This document shows, piece after piece, positions 28,233-35,149 of a DNA stretch of 64,000 bases. Source of the stretch: [Mycobacterium] crassicus. Lineage in GTDB: Bacteria; Actinomycetota; Actinomycetes; Mycobacteriales; Mycobacteriaceae. The stretch covers positions 1,039,033 to 1,103,032 of the forward strand of contig NZ_CP084029.1 in assembly GCF_020181615.1 (NCBI RefSeq), read 5' to 3'. The notes beneath the pieces were generated by a model. That model was not told the origin of the DNA, searched no databases, and saw nothing but the letters and a program-made list of their open reading frames with translations. Each line of letters opens with the position of its first letter. Position 1 is the stretch's first letter. The translations under genes and the position numbers were made by a program.

Positions 28233-28290
28233 TTGACAGGCGACAAGTTCCGCGTTTACCGTGGGGCAAACCTACGGGACCGTAGGTTTG
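28233..28290 (+). promoter_or_regulatory. Promoter and perfect 11-2-11 operator of the acyl-ACP desaturase gene
   Basis: A -35 element TTGACA (28233-28238) is followed after about 16 bases by TTTACC (28255-28260) as a -10. Directly downstream, over the expected transcription start, is a perfect inverted repeat: CAAACCTACGG (28267-28277), GA, CCGTAGGTTTG (28280-28290). Such a site covering +1 is typical of a TetR-type lipid repressor. The desaturase start is 50 bases on. No regulator gene is adjacent. Confidence 0.65.
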
Positions 28291-28339
28291 GCCGGGGGGC
28301 CAATCGACTTCCCACATGTCGATCCGGGATGGAGAGAAC

Positions 28340-29260
28340 ATGACCAATGTCCAGACGGCGCTGTTGCATGAGCTGGAGCCGATTGTCGAGCAGAACCTCA
28401 ATCGCCACCTCAAGGCCGCCAAGCCGTGGCTTCCGCACGACTACGTGCCGTGGAGCAAGGGCCGCGACTTCGCGTTCCTCGGTGGCGAGGACTGGGTTCC
28501 CGAAGACTCGCCGCTGGACCCGGTCGCCAAGGCTGCGCTGCTGGTCAACCTGCTGACCGAGGACAACCTGCCTTCGTACCACCGCGAGATCGCCACCCGC
28601 TTCAGCCGCGACGGCGCCTGGGGAACCTGGGTCGGGCAGTGGACGGCCGAGGAGGGCCGCCACAGCATCGCGCTGCGCGACTACCTCGTGGTGACCCGCG
28701 GCATCGACCCGGTCAACCTCGAGAACATGCGGATGCAGCACACCATCGCCGGTTACGACTCGGGCGACAAGACGGCGCTGCAGGCGCTGGCGTACGTGTC
28801 ATTCCAGGAACTCGCCACCCGGGTGTCGCACCGCAACACCGGCAAAGCCTCCGGCTGCCCACTTGCCGACCAGCTGCTGGCGCGGATCGCCCTGGACGAG
28901 AACCTGCACATGGTGTTCTACCGCAACCTGATGCAGGCGGCCCTGGAAATCGCGCCGGACGAGGCCATGTGCGCCATCCGCGACGAGGTTCTCGGCTTCT
29001 CGATGCCCGGCATGAACATGCCCGGCTTCGCCGACAACGCCCTGCTGATCGCCAAGGCCGGCATCTACGACCTGCGCATCCACCACGACGACGTGGTGCA
29101 GCCGGTGCTGCGGTTCTGGAATGTCTTCGAGCGCGACGACTTCGGTCCCGAGGGCGAGCAGGCGCGCGAGCAGATCGCCGGCTTCCTCGCGATGGTCGAT
29201 GAGCGGGCCAAGCACTACGAGGAGAAGGCCAAGGCGCGCGAGAGCGTCCTGAGCTCCTGA
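28340..29260 (+). CDS. Acyl-ACP desaturase (DesA-type, diiron)
   Basis: A soluble stearoyl-ACP-type desaturase of 306 aa that inserts a double bond into acyl carrier protein-bound fatty acids or mycolate precursors. Diiron ligand motifs are TAEEGRHSIALRDYL and IALDENLHMVFYRN, with TEDNLPSYHREIA near the first helix and FQELATRVSHRNTGK between. It resembles M. tuberculosis DesA1 over its length but is shorter at the C-terminus. ATG 28340 follows GGAGAG. It has its own regulated promoter and ends six bases before the convergent mntH. Confidence 0.92.
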   Translation: MTNVQTALLHELEPIVEQNLNRHLKAAKPWLPHDYVPWSKGRDFAFLGGEDWVPEDSPLDPVAKAALLVNLLTEDNLPSYHREIATRFSRDGAWGTWVGQWTAEEGRHSIALRDYLVVTRGIDPVNLENMRMQHTIAGYDSGDKTALQALAYVSFQELATRVSHRNTGKASGCPLADQLLARIALDENLHMVFYRNLMQAALEIAPDEAMCAIRDEVLGFSMPGMNMPGFADNALLIAKAGIYDLRIHHDDVVQPVLRFWNVFERDDFGPEGEQAREQIAGFLAMVDERAKHYEEKAKARESVLSS

Positions 29261-29266
29261 ACTCCC

Positions 29267-30493
29267 TCAGCCCGTCACAGTCAGATAGATCAGGACGGCG
29301 TTGAGCGCACCGATCACCACGGTGACGGTCCAGCCCAGGGCTGAGGTCAGTCGCTGGTTGACGTCGGTACCCATCAGCGTCCGGTCGCTGGTCATCCGGA
29401 CCAGTGGCACCAGCGCGAACGGGATGCCGAACGACAGGACCACCTGCGAGATCACCAGTGCTCGGGTGGGGTCGATCCCGATCGCCAGGATCGCCAGCGC
29501 CGGGACCAGCGTGATCAGCCGGCGCACGAGCAGGGGCACCGACACCCGCAACAGGCCCTGCATGATCATCGCCCCGGCGTGAGCGCCCACCGACGTCGAA
29601 GCCAGGCCCGAGGCCAGCAGCCCGAACGCGAAGAACGCTGCGATGGTCGGACCGAGGGCGTCGCCGATGGCTGCGTGTGCGCCCTCGATCGAGTCGGTGC
29701 CGTCCCGGCCGGCCAGGTGCGCGGCGGCCACCACCAGCATGGCCAGGTTCACCGCGCCGGCCACCAGCATCGCCAGGCTGACATCCCAGCGGGTCACCCG
29801 CAGCAGGCGCTGTCGCGCTGAGCCGGGCGCCGGCTGCCCGTGTCGGTCCCGGGCCAGGCCGGAGTGCAGATACACGGCGTGTGGCATGACCGTGGCGCCC
29901 AGGATCGCGGTTGCCAGCAGCACACTCTCGGCTCCGTCGAAGCGGGGCAGCAGGCCCTCGGCGACGTGGGTGACCGGCGGCGGCTGCACCACCAGACTGG
30001 CCAGGAACCCGATCGCGATGATCGCCAGCAGCCCGGTCGCCACCCGCTCGAAGGTCCGCGGCCCGCCGCGGTCACCGACGAGCAGCAGTACGACCGACAC
30101 CGCTCCGGTGATGAGCCCGCCCAGCACCAGGGGCAGTTCGAAGATCAACTTCAACGCGATGGCGCCGCCCACCACCTCGGCGAGATCGGTTGCCATGGCG
30201 ACCAATTCGGCCTGCAACCAGTAGGCGACCCGGGTGGGTCGGCGAGCGGTCATGCCGACCGCCTCGGGCAGCGACAGCCCGGTCACCAGGCCGAGTTTGG
30301 CGGAGAGGTACTGCACCAGCCCGGCCATCACGTTGGCGGTGACGATCACCCAGACCAGCAGGTAGCCGAATTTGGCGCCGGCGCTGACATTGGCGGCGAC
30401 GTTCCCCGGGTCGACATAGGCGATGGCGGCGACGAACGCCGGGCCGAGCAGATACCAGCCCGGCTTTCCCCGTACCGGCTCCGCCTGTGTCAT
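29267..30493 (-). CDS. mntH: Nramp-family divalent metal (Mn) transporter
   Basis: A proton-coupled manganese/iron importer of 408 aa. The Nramp signatures AYVDPGNVAANV (helix 1) and TVMPHAVYLHSGL (helix 6) are present, with about eleven hydrophobic helices. ATG 30493 overlaps the stop codon of the upstream oxidoreductase in a TGATG junction, so translation is coupled. The upstream codons to 30655 lie inside that gene and are rejected as a start. I see no obvious MntR box directly upstream because the gene is internal to an operon. Confidence 0.93.
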   Translation of the reverse strand: MTQAEPVRGKPGWYLLGPAFVAAIAYVDPGNVAANVSAGAKFGYLLVWVIVTANVMAGLVQYLSAKLGLVTGLSLPEAVGMTARRPTRVAYWLQAELVAMATDLAEVVGGAIALKLIFELPLVLGGLITGAVSVVLLLVGDRGGPRTFERVATGLLAIIAIGFLASLVVQPPPVTHVAEGLLPRFDGAESVLLATAILGATVMPHAVYLHSGLARDRHGQPAPGSARQRLLRVTRWDVSLAMLVAGAVNLAMLVVAAAHLAGRDGTDSIEGAHAAIGDALGPTIAAFFAFGLLASGLASTSVGAHAGAMIMQGLLRVSVPLLVRRLITLVPALAILAIGIDPTRALVISQVVLSFGIPFALVPLVRMTSDRTLMGTDVNQRLTSALGWTVTVVIGALNAVLIYLTVTG

Positions 30494-31569
30494 CAATGTA
30501 GAGCGTAGAGCCCTCGCCCGGTGATCAGCGGCAGGTCCAGGGTGGTCCGGATACCCGGTTCGGCGGCAACCACCGCCGGAATCGCGTTGACCACCCGCAT
30601 CGCGGTGGCCACCAGCCCGGCGTGGTTGTGATCGCCGTTGGGGCTCGACAGGCACAGGTCCAGAGCATACGAGGGCTCACCGGTCACCTCGACGCGGTAG
30701 GAGCCGCCGGGCTGGGCCGGTTGCCGCCACTCCGGGCACAGGTCTTCGCGCAACCGGGTGACGTGCTCCAGCACCACGGCCGGCTGCCCGTCGAGCATGC
30801 CGCGCACCTCGAAATGAAGTGCGGCGGCGGTGCCTTTGGCGATAGGGCCCGCCGAGATCTCGAAGTCCTCGGGCGCCGCCTCGCGCTCGTAGATCTCCAC
30901 CACCTCGTCCAGCTCGATCCCCAGTCCGGCCGCGAGCTGGCGCACCACCGAACCCCACGCCAGGCTGAGCACACCGGGCTGCAGCAGCATCGGGATCTCG
31001 TCGATCGGCTTGCCGAACCCCATGACGTCGAACATCACGGCGGCGCTGTCGTAGGTGGCGTAGTCGACGACCTCGATGCAGCGGATCTGCTGGATGCTCT
31101 GGCAGTTGCCGGCCAATGCCAGCGGCAGCAGGTCATTGGCGAAGCCCGGGTCGATGCCGTTGATGAATAGGCTTGAACTGCCTTTGCGAGCAGCATCTTC
31201 CAGCGGGGACAGCATCTCCGACGGGATCACCTGCCACGGGTACTGCAGGAATACCGCGCTGCTGCCGACCACGTTGACACCGGCCTCCAGGATGCGCCGG
31301 AAGTCCTCCAGTGCCTCCATCAGCCGGTTGTCGGCCAGCGCGGTGTAGACCACGCACTCCGGTTTGGTGTCGAGCACCTGCTGCAGGTCGGTGGTCGCGA
31401 TCACGCCGGTCGGCGTGTCCAGACCGGCCAGTTCAGCGGCGTCCTTGCCGGCCTTGGCGTCCGAGGACACCCACACCGCGGTCAGTTCGTAGTCGGGGTT
31501 GGTGATCAGGGAGCGCAGCGCGTGTATGCCGACGTTTCCGGTACCGATCTGGGCGACGCGAATGGCCAT
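30493..31569 (-). CDS. NAD(P)H-dependent amine dehydrogenase-like / dihydrodipicolinate reductase-like protein
   Basis: A 358-aa Rossmann oxidoreductase opening MAIRVAQIGTGNVGIHALRS, with GVNVVGSSAVFLQYPWQVIP, FINGIDPGFANDLLPLALAG and NAIPAVVAAEPGIRTTLDLP. This is the mycobacterial group annotated as dihydrodipicolinate reductase or amine dehydrogenase family, distinct from DapB. The SDR lies 8 bases upstream and mntH is coupled downstream, so it is the middle gene of a three-gene operon. That operon carries a KstR-like box, which would fit steroid or lipid catabolism. Confidence 0.82.
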   Translation of the reverse strand: MAIRVAQIGTGNVGIHALRSLITNPDYELTAVWVSSDAKAGKDAAELAGLDTPTGVIATTDLQQVLDTKPECVVYTALADNRLMEALEDFRRILEAGVNVVGSSAVFLQYPWQVIPSEMLSPLEDAARKGSSSLFINGIDPGFANDLLPLALAGNCQSIQQIRCIEVVDYATYDSAAVMFDVMGFGKPIDEIPMLLQPGVLSLAWGSVVRQLAAGLGIELDEVVEIYEREAAPEDFEISAGPIAKGTAAALHFEVRGMLDGQPAVVLEHVTRLREDLCPEWRQPAQPGGSYRVEVTGEPSYALDLCLSSPNGDHNHAGLVATAMRVVNAIPAVVAAEPGIRTTLDLPLITGRGLYALH

Positions 31570-31577
31570 GGTGTCCT

Positions 31578-32369
31578 CTACAGGTCGGGGATGGGCAGAT
31601 CGAGGTTCGGGAACGTGATGCCCCCGTCGACTTCCAGTACCTTGCCGGTGAGATAGCTACCGGCGGGTGAGGCCAAATAGACTGCGGCAGCGGCGATGTC
31701 GTCCGGCTCGCCGAGGCGGCGCATCGGGGTCACCTTCTCCATCGGCGCACGCAACTCGTCGTTGGATGCCACTACGTCCAACGCGGAGGTCAGGATCGAT
31801 CCGGGCGCGATTCCGTTGACCCGGATTCGCGGGCACAGGTCCAGGGCGGCCAGCCGGGTGTAGTGGGCGAGTGCGGCTTTGGCGGTGCCGTAGGCGGCGA
31901 ATCCACGCCCGGCCAGGCGGCCCATGGTCGAGGTGATGTTGATGACCGAACCGCCACCGGAGTGTTCCAGCATCAGCGGCACCGCAGCGCTGGTCAGTGC
32001 GTGCGCGGTGCCGACGTTGAAGGTGAACGCGTCTTTGAGGTCTTTGGTTGAGGTGGTCAGCAGGGTGTTGGGCATTGTGCCGCCGACGTTGTTGACGACG
32101 ATGTCGAGCTTGCCGAAGGCGTCGACGGCCTCGGCGGCCAGTTTGGCGGTCTCCTCGGGGTGGGCCAGGTCGGCGACGACGATGTGGGCGCGCCGGCCGG
32201 CGCCTTCGACCTGCTTGGCGACGGTCTCTAGTTGGGCTCGGGTGCGCGCGGCGATGACGACGTCGGCGCCGGCTTCGGCGAATGCCACCGCGATCGCCGC
32301 GCCCAGGCCGCGGCCCGCGCCGGTGACGACGGCGACGGAGTTGTCGAGTCGGAATTTATCGAGGATCAC
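31578..32369 (-). CDS. Short-chain dehydrogenase/reductase, first gene of a KstR-box operon
   Basis: A 263-aa classical [56 protein letters not shown] (Ser, Tyr and Lys of the active site) and [11 protein letters not shown]. It is promoter-proximal in an operon with the amine-dehydrogenase-like gene and mntH. A match to the KstR consensus lies 45 bases upstream (32414-32427), pointing to derepression by steroid catabolites. The precise substrate is unknown. Confidence 0.9.
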   Translation of the reverse strand: MILDKFRLDNSVAVVTGAGRGLGAAIAVAFAEAGADVVIAARTRAQLETVAKQVEGAGRRAHIVVADLAHPEETAKLAAEAVDAFGKLDIVVNNVGGTMPNTLLTTSTKDLKDAFTFNVGTAHALTSAAVPLMLEHSGGGSVINITSTMGRLAGRGFAAYGTAKAALAHYTRLAALDLCPRIRVNGIAPGSILTSALDVVASNDELRAPMEKVTPMRRLGEPDDIAAAAVYLASPAGSYLTGKVLEVDGGITFPNLDLPIPDL

Positions 32370-32413
32370 GTTGGCACGCTAACAAGGATTCGGTGCGAGC
32401 TGAAGGCTCTTTC

Positions 32414-32427
32414 TGAAACACGTTCTA
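32414..32427 (-). promoter_or_regulatory. KstR-type operator
   Basis: On the minus strand the site reads TAGAACGTGTTTCA, a full match to the published KstR pattern TnnAACnnGTTnnA. It lies 45 bases upstream of the SDR operon start. KstR is the TetR-family repressor of cholesterol catabolism in mycobacteria. No kstR gene is in this window. Confidence 0.6.
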
Positions 32428-32476
32428 ATCGCGACGGAGTGCCCGCAAGGGCGCTGCACGAGTCGGTGGATCCGCG

Positions 32477-32497
32477 TACAATCGAACGTATGTTCGA
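32477..32497 (+). promoter_or_regulatory. -10 element and consensus SOS (LexA) box over the HNH gene start
   Basis: TACAAT (32477-32482) is a good -10 element seven bases before ATG 32490, indicating a leaderless transcript. TCGAACGTATGTTCGA (32482-32497) is a perfect match to the mycobacterial LexA box TCGAAC-N4-GTTCGA, overlapping both the -10 and the start codon. LexA binding should block initiation until DNA damage. Confidence 0.8.
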
Positions 32498-33968
32498 TTT
32501 TGGGTTGCCGGCGCCTGGCGTCCTCGGTGGTCTCGATGATGCGGGCCTGGTCGAGGCCATGCGGGCGGCGGGCCGGTTGCAGGCAGCCTGGTTGGCGCGG
32601 GTGTTCGCCGCGGCTGCGGAGCTGTATCACCGCCGGGAGGCCGAGCAGGAGATCGCCAACCGGGAGATCTGGGCCATCGACGGTTGGGAGGCGGTAGCCG
32701 CCGAGATCGCCGCGGCCCAAGGGATCAGCCGGGGGCGCGCGGCGGGGCAGTTGCGGATCGGGTTGGCGTTGGCGGAGCGGTTGCCCGGGCTCGCCGCGTT
32801 GTTCGCTGCCGGTGTGGTGGATTACCAGGTGGTCGCCGCGGTGGTGCATCGCACCGACCTGATGCTCGACCCGGACGCGATACCGCGGATGGATCGGTGG
32901 TTGGAGCGCAATGCGGCCCGGTGGGGTACCTGGTCGCGCAACCGGATCGTCGAAGCCGTCGACTACTGGGTGCAGGTTCTCGAGCCGGCCGCGGTGCGCG
33001 AGGCCCGCACCTTCGATCAGTCCCGTCACATCGGGATCTCGCCGCAACATTCGGGCCTGGCCGAGATCTTCGGTGATGTCCGCACCTCCGATGCGTTGGC
33101 CTTCGACCAGCGGCTCACCGAACTGGCCGCGACGGTCTGCAAGTCCGATCCGCGCACCAAGGATGAGCGGCGAGCGGACGCCTTGAGCGCGCTGACCGCA
33201 GGTGCGGCCACGATGGTGTGTGAATGCGGCACACCGGATTGTCCCGCTGCCACCGGCGACGCCCCGGTGGGTGCGGTCATGATTCATGTGCTGGCCGAGC
33301 GGGCCACCCTCGACGGCCACTCCGAGACGCCGGGATACGTACCCGGGTTCGGTGGCCTGTCGGCAGAAGCGGTGCGCCGGGTCGCCAAGTCGGCCAAGTT
33401 GCGCACGGTTCGCCACCCGAATGATGCCCCGCCGGAGCCGGGTTACCGTCCGTCGGCGGCGCTGGCGGATTTCATCCGCTGCCGTGATCTGACGTGTCGG
33501 TTTCCCGGGTGCGGTCGGTCGGCGGAGTTCGCCGACATCGACCACACGGTTCCCTATCCGCTCGGGCCGACGCACGCCTCGAACCTCAAATTGCTGTGCC
33601 GTCTGCATCATTTGCTGAAGACCTTCTGGACCGGTGAGAACGGGTGGCGTGACCGGCAGGAGCCGGACGGGACAGTTATCTGGACCGCTCCGACCGGCCA
33701 CACCTACATCACCAAGCCCGGTGGCGCCCTGTACTTCCCGCAGTTGGCCGTCCCCACCGGCGAACTGGACCTGCCGACGTGGTCGCCGGTCGGAAACCGC
33801 GGGCTGATGATGCCGACCCGCAGGCGCACCCGGACGCAGGATCGGGCCTACCGGATCTGGCTGGAGCGCAACCACAACGAGGCTCGCATTGCCGTCGAAG
33901 CCGTCGAAGCCGCCGAAGCCGCCCAACGACGGGCGCACGCAGCCTGCAACGATCCACCGCCTTTCTAG
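32490..33968 (+). CDS. 13E12-type (DUF222) protein with C-terminal HNH nuclease domain
   Basis: A 492-aa protein of the 13E12 repeat family. The N-terminal DUF222 region spans about residues 10-330 and the C-terminal HNH endonuclease motif is CRDLTCRFPGCGRSAEFADIDHTVPY followed by NLKLLCRLHHLLKT. The last ~30 residues are an Ala/Glu-rich helix (EAVEAAEAAQ). The frame is open far upstream, but ATG 32490 is fixed by the -10 box seven bases before it. The consensus LexA box over the start makes it a DNA-damage-induced gene, in line with 13E12 members reported in the M. tuberculosis SOS regulon. The target of the nuclease is unknown. Confidence 0.9.
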   Translation: MFDFGLPAPGVLGGLDDAGLVEAMRAAGRLQAAWLARVFAAAAELYHRREAEQEIANREIWAIDGWEAVAAEIAAAQGISRGRAAGQLRIGLALAERLPGLAALFAAGVVDYQVVAAVVHRTDLMLDPDAIPRMDRWLERNAARWGTWSRNRIVEAVDYWVQVLEPAAVREARTFDQSRHIGISPQHSGLAEIFGDVRTSDALAFDQRLTELAATVCKSDPRTKDERRADALSALTAGAATMVCECGTPDCPAATGDAPVGAVMIHVLAERATLDGHSETPGYVPGFGGLSAEAVRRVAKSAKLRTVRHPNDAPPEPGYRPSAALADFIRCRDLTCRFPGCGRSAEFADIDHTVPYPLGPTHASNLKLLCRLHHLLKTFWTGENGWRDRQEPDGTVIWTAPTGHTYITKPGGALYFPQLAVPTGELDLPTWSPVGNRGLMMPTRRRTRTQDRAYRIWLERNHNEARIAVEAVEAAEAAQRRAHAACNDPPPF

Positions 33969-34003
33969 AAACAGGCGGTCCGCGGCATTCTATGGTTGAT
34001 GCC

Positions 34004-34597
34004 GTGAGTCACAACGTCGACCTTGCCAGCGGGTCAACCTGGTCGCCGCGCGAAGTCGAGTTGCTGGAAGTCACGCTGCAACTGTTGCAGGAGAACGGTT
34101 ACGACCGGTTGACGGTCGATGCGGTCGCGGCCACCGCGCGGGCGAGCAAGGCCACGGTGTACCGGCGTTGGCCGTCGAAGGCCGAGTTGGTGTTGGCTGC
34201 GTTCACCGAGGGCATCCGCCAGGTTGCGGTCCCGCCCGAGACGGGCACGCTGCGCGGCGACCTGTTGCGGCTCGGCGAGTTGGTCTGCCAGCAGACCGCG
34301 CAGCACGCCGGCACCCTGCGTGCGGTGTTGGTGGAGGTGTCGCGCAATCCCGCGCTCAACGAGGTGATGCAGCACCAATTCGTCGATCAGCGAAAAGCGC
34401 TGATGAACCACATCCTGGGGCAGGCGGTCGACCGCGGCGAGATCGAGGCCACCGCCATCGACGACGACCTCTGGGACGTGCTGCCCGGATATCTCATCTT
34501 CCGGTCCCTCGTCTCGGGCCGCGCGGTCACACCGCGCACGGTGGCGAACCTCGTCGATCAGGTGATCCTGCCGGGCCTCACCCGGGGCGCCCGCTGA
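34004..34597 (+). CDS. TetR-family regulator, likely repressor of mmpS-mmpL
   Basis: A 197-aa TetR regulator: helix-turn-helix LQLLQENGYDRLTVDAVAATARASKATVYRRWPSKAELVLAAF near the N-terminus and a C-terminal ligand domain. GTG 34004 is chosen because TATGGT (33991-33996) forms a -10 element seven bases upstream, implying a leaderless mRNA. ATG 33992 in the same frame is the alternative. It lies 106 bases before mmpS in the same direction, and the gap carries overlapping palindromes that it probably binds. Confidence 0.88.
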   Translation: MSHNVDLASGSTWSPREVELLEVTLQLLQENGYDRLTVDAVAATARASKATVYRRWPSKAELVLAAFTEGIRQVAVPPETGTLRGDLLRLGELVCQQTAQHAGTLRAVLVEVSRNPALNEVMQHQFVDQRKALMNHILGQAVDRGEIEATAIDDDLWDVLPGYLIFRSLVSGRAVTPRTVANLVDQVILPGLTRGAR

Positions 34598-34633
34598 CTT
34601 CTGCCGCCACAAATCGGGGTGCCGCAGGCTATT

Positions 34634-34658
34634 GAACCGTACGGTTCGGTACCGTACG
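34634..34658. promoter_or_regulatory. Overlapping palindromic operators before mmpS-mmpL
   Basis: GAACCGTACGGTTC (34634-34647) is a perfect palindrome. It overlaps a second inverted repeat made of CGTACGG (34638-34644) and CCGTACG (34652-34658) with a 7-base spacer. The AT-rich stretch just after (TTTATTTTCAT) may hold the promoter. The arrangement suits two TetR dimers binding cooperatively. The TetR gene ends 36 bases upstream. Confidence 0.65.
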
Positions 34659-34702
34659 CTTTATTTTCATTCGACCTGCCCACGGATACCGAGAGGCTTC
34701 CG

Positions 34703-35149
34703 GTGAAGAGACCGTCGTTTTTTCCTCTGGTCCGGCGTGGGTGGATGGTGCTGGTGGCGGTCGCGGTGGTCGGCGTCGCCGCGTTCGGCGTGTACCGGCT
34801 GCACGGCATCTTCGGCTCGGGTGACCCCTCATCGACCAGCAGCGATGCCGCCGAGGAAATCGTCCCGTTCAACCCCAAGGACGTCGTCTACGAGGTCTTC
34901 GGTGCCCCGGGGGCGGTGGCCACCATCAACTATCTCGATGTCAACGCCGTCCCTCAGCAGGTGATCGATGCGCCGCTGCCCTGGAGATATCAGGCGACGA
35001 CGACCGAACCGGCCGTCATCGCCGATCTGCGGGCGCAGGGTAACGGCGACACGTTGGGCTGCCGCATCTTGATCGACGGCGAGCTCAAGGACGAAAGGAT
35101 CGTCGACACCGTGAGCGCCTACATCTTCTGCTTGGACAAGTCCGGATGA
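34703..35149 (+). CDS. MmpS-family membrane accessory protein
   Basis: A 148-aa partner of an MmpL transporter. After a short basic start ([14 protein letters not shown]) there is one membrane helix ([19 protein letters not shown]). An extracytoplasmic domain follows with [27 protein letters not shown] and the terminal [32 protein letters not shown], typical of MmpS. GTG 34703 has GAGAGGC six bases upstream; the open frame to 34619 runs back into the operator and is not preferred. Its TGA overlaps the mmpL ATG. Confidence 0.92.
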   Translation: MKRPSFFPLVRRGWMVLVAVAVVGVAAFGVYRLHGIFGSGDPSSTSSDAAEEIVPFNPKDVVYEVFGAPGAVATINYLDVNAVPQQVIDAPLPWRYQATTTEPAVIADLRAQGNGDTLGCRILIDGELKDERIVDTVSAYIFCLDKSG

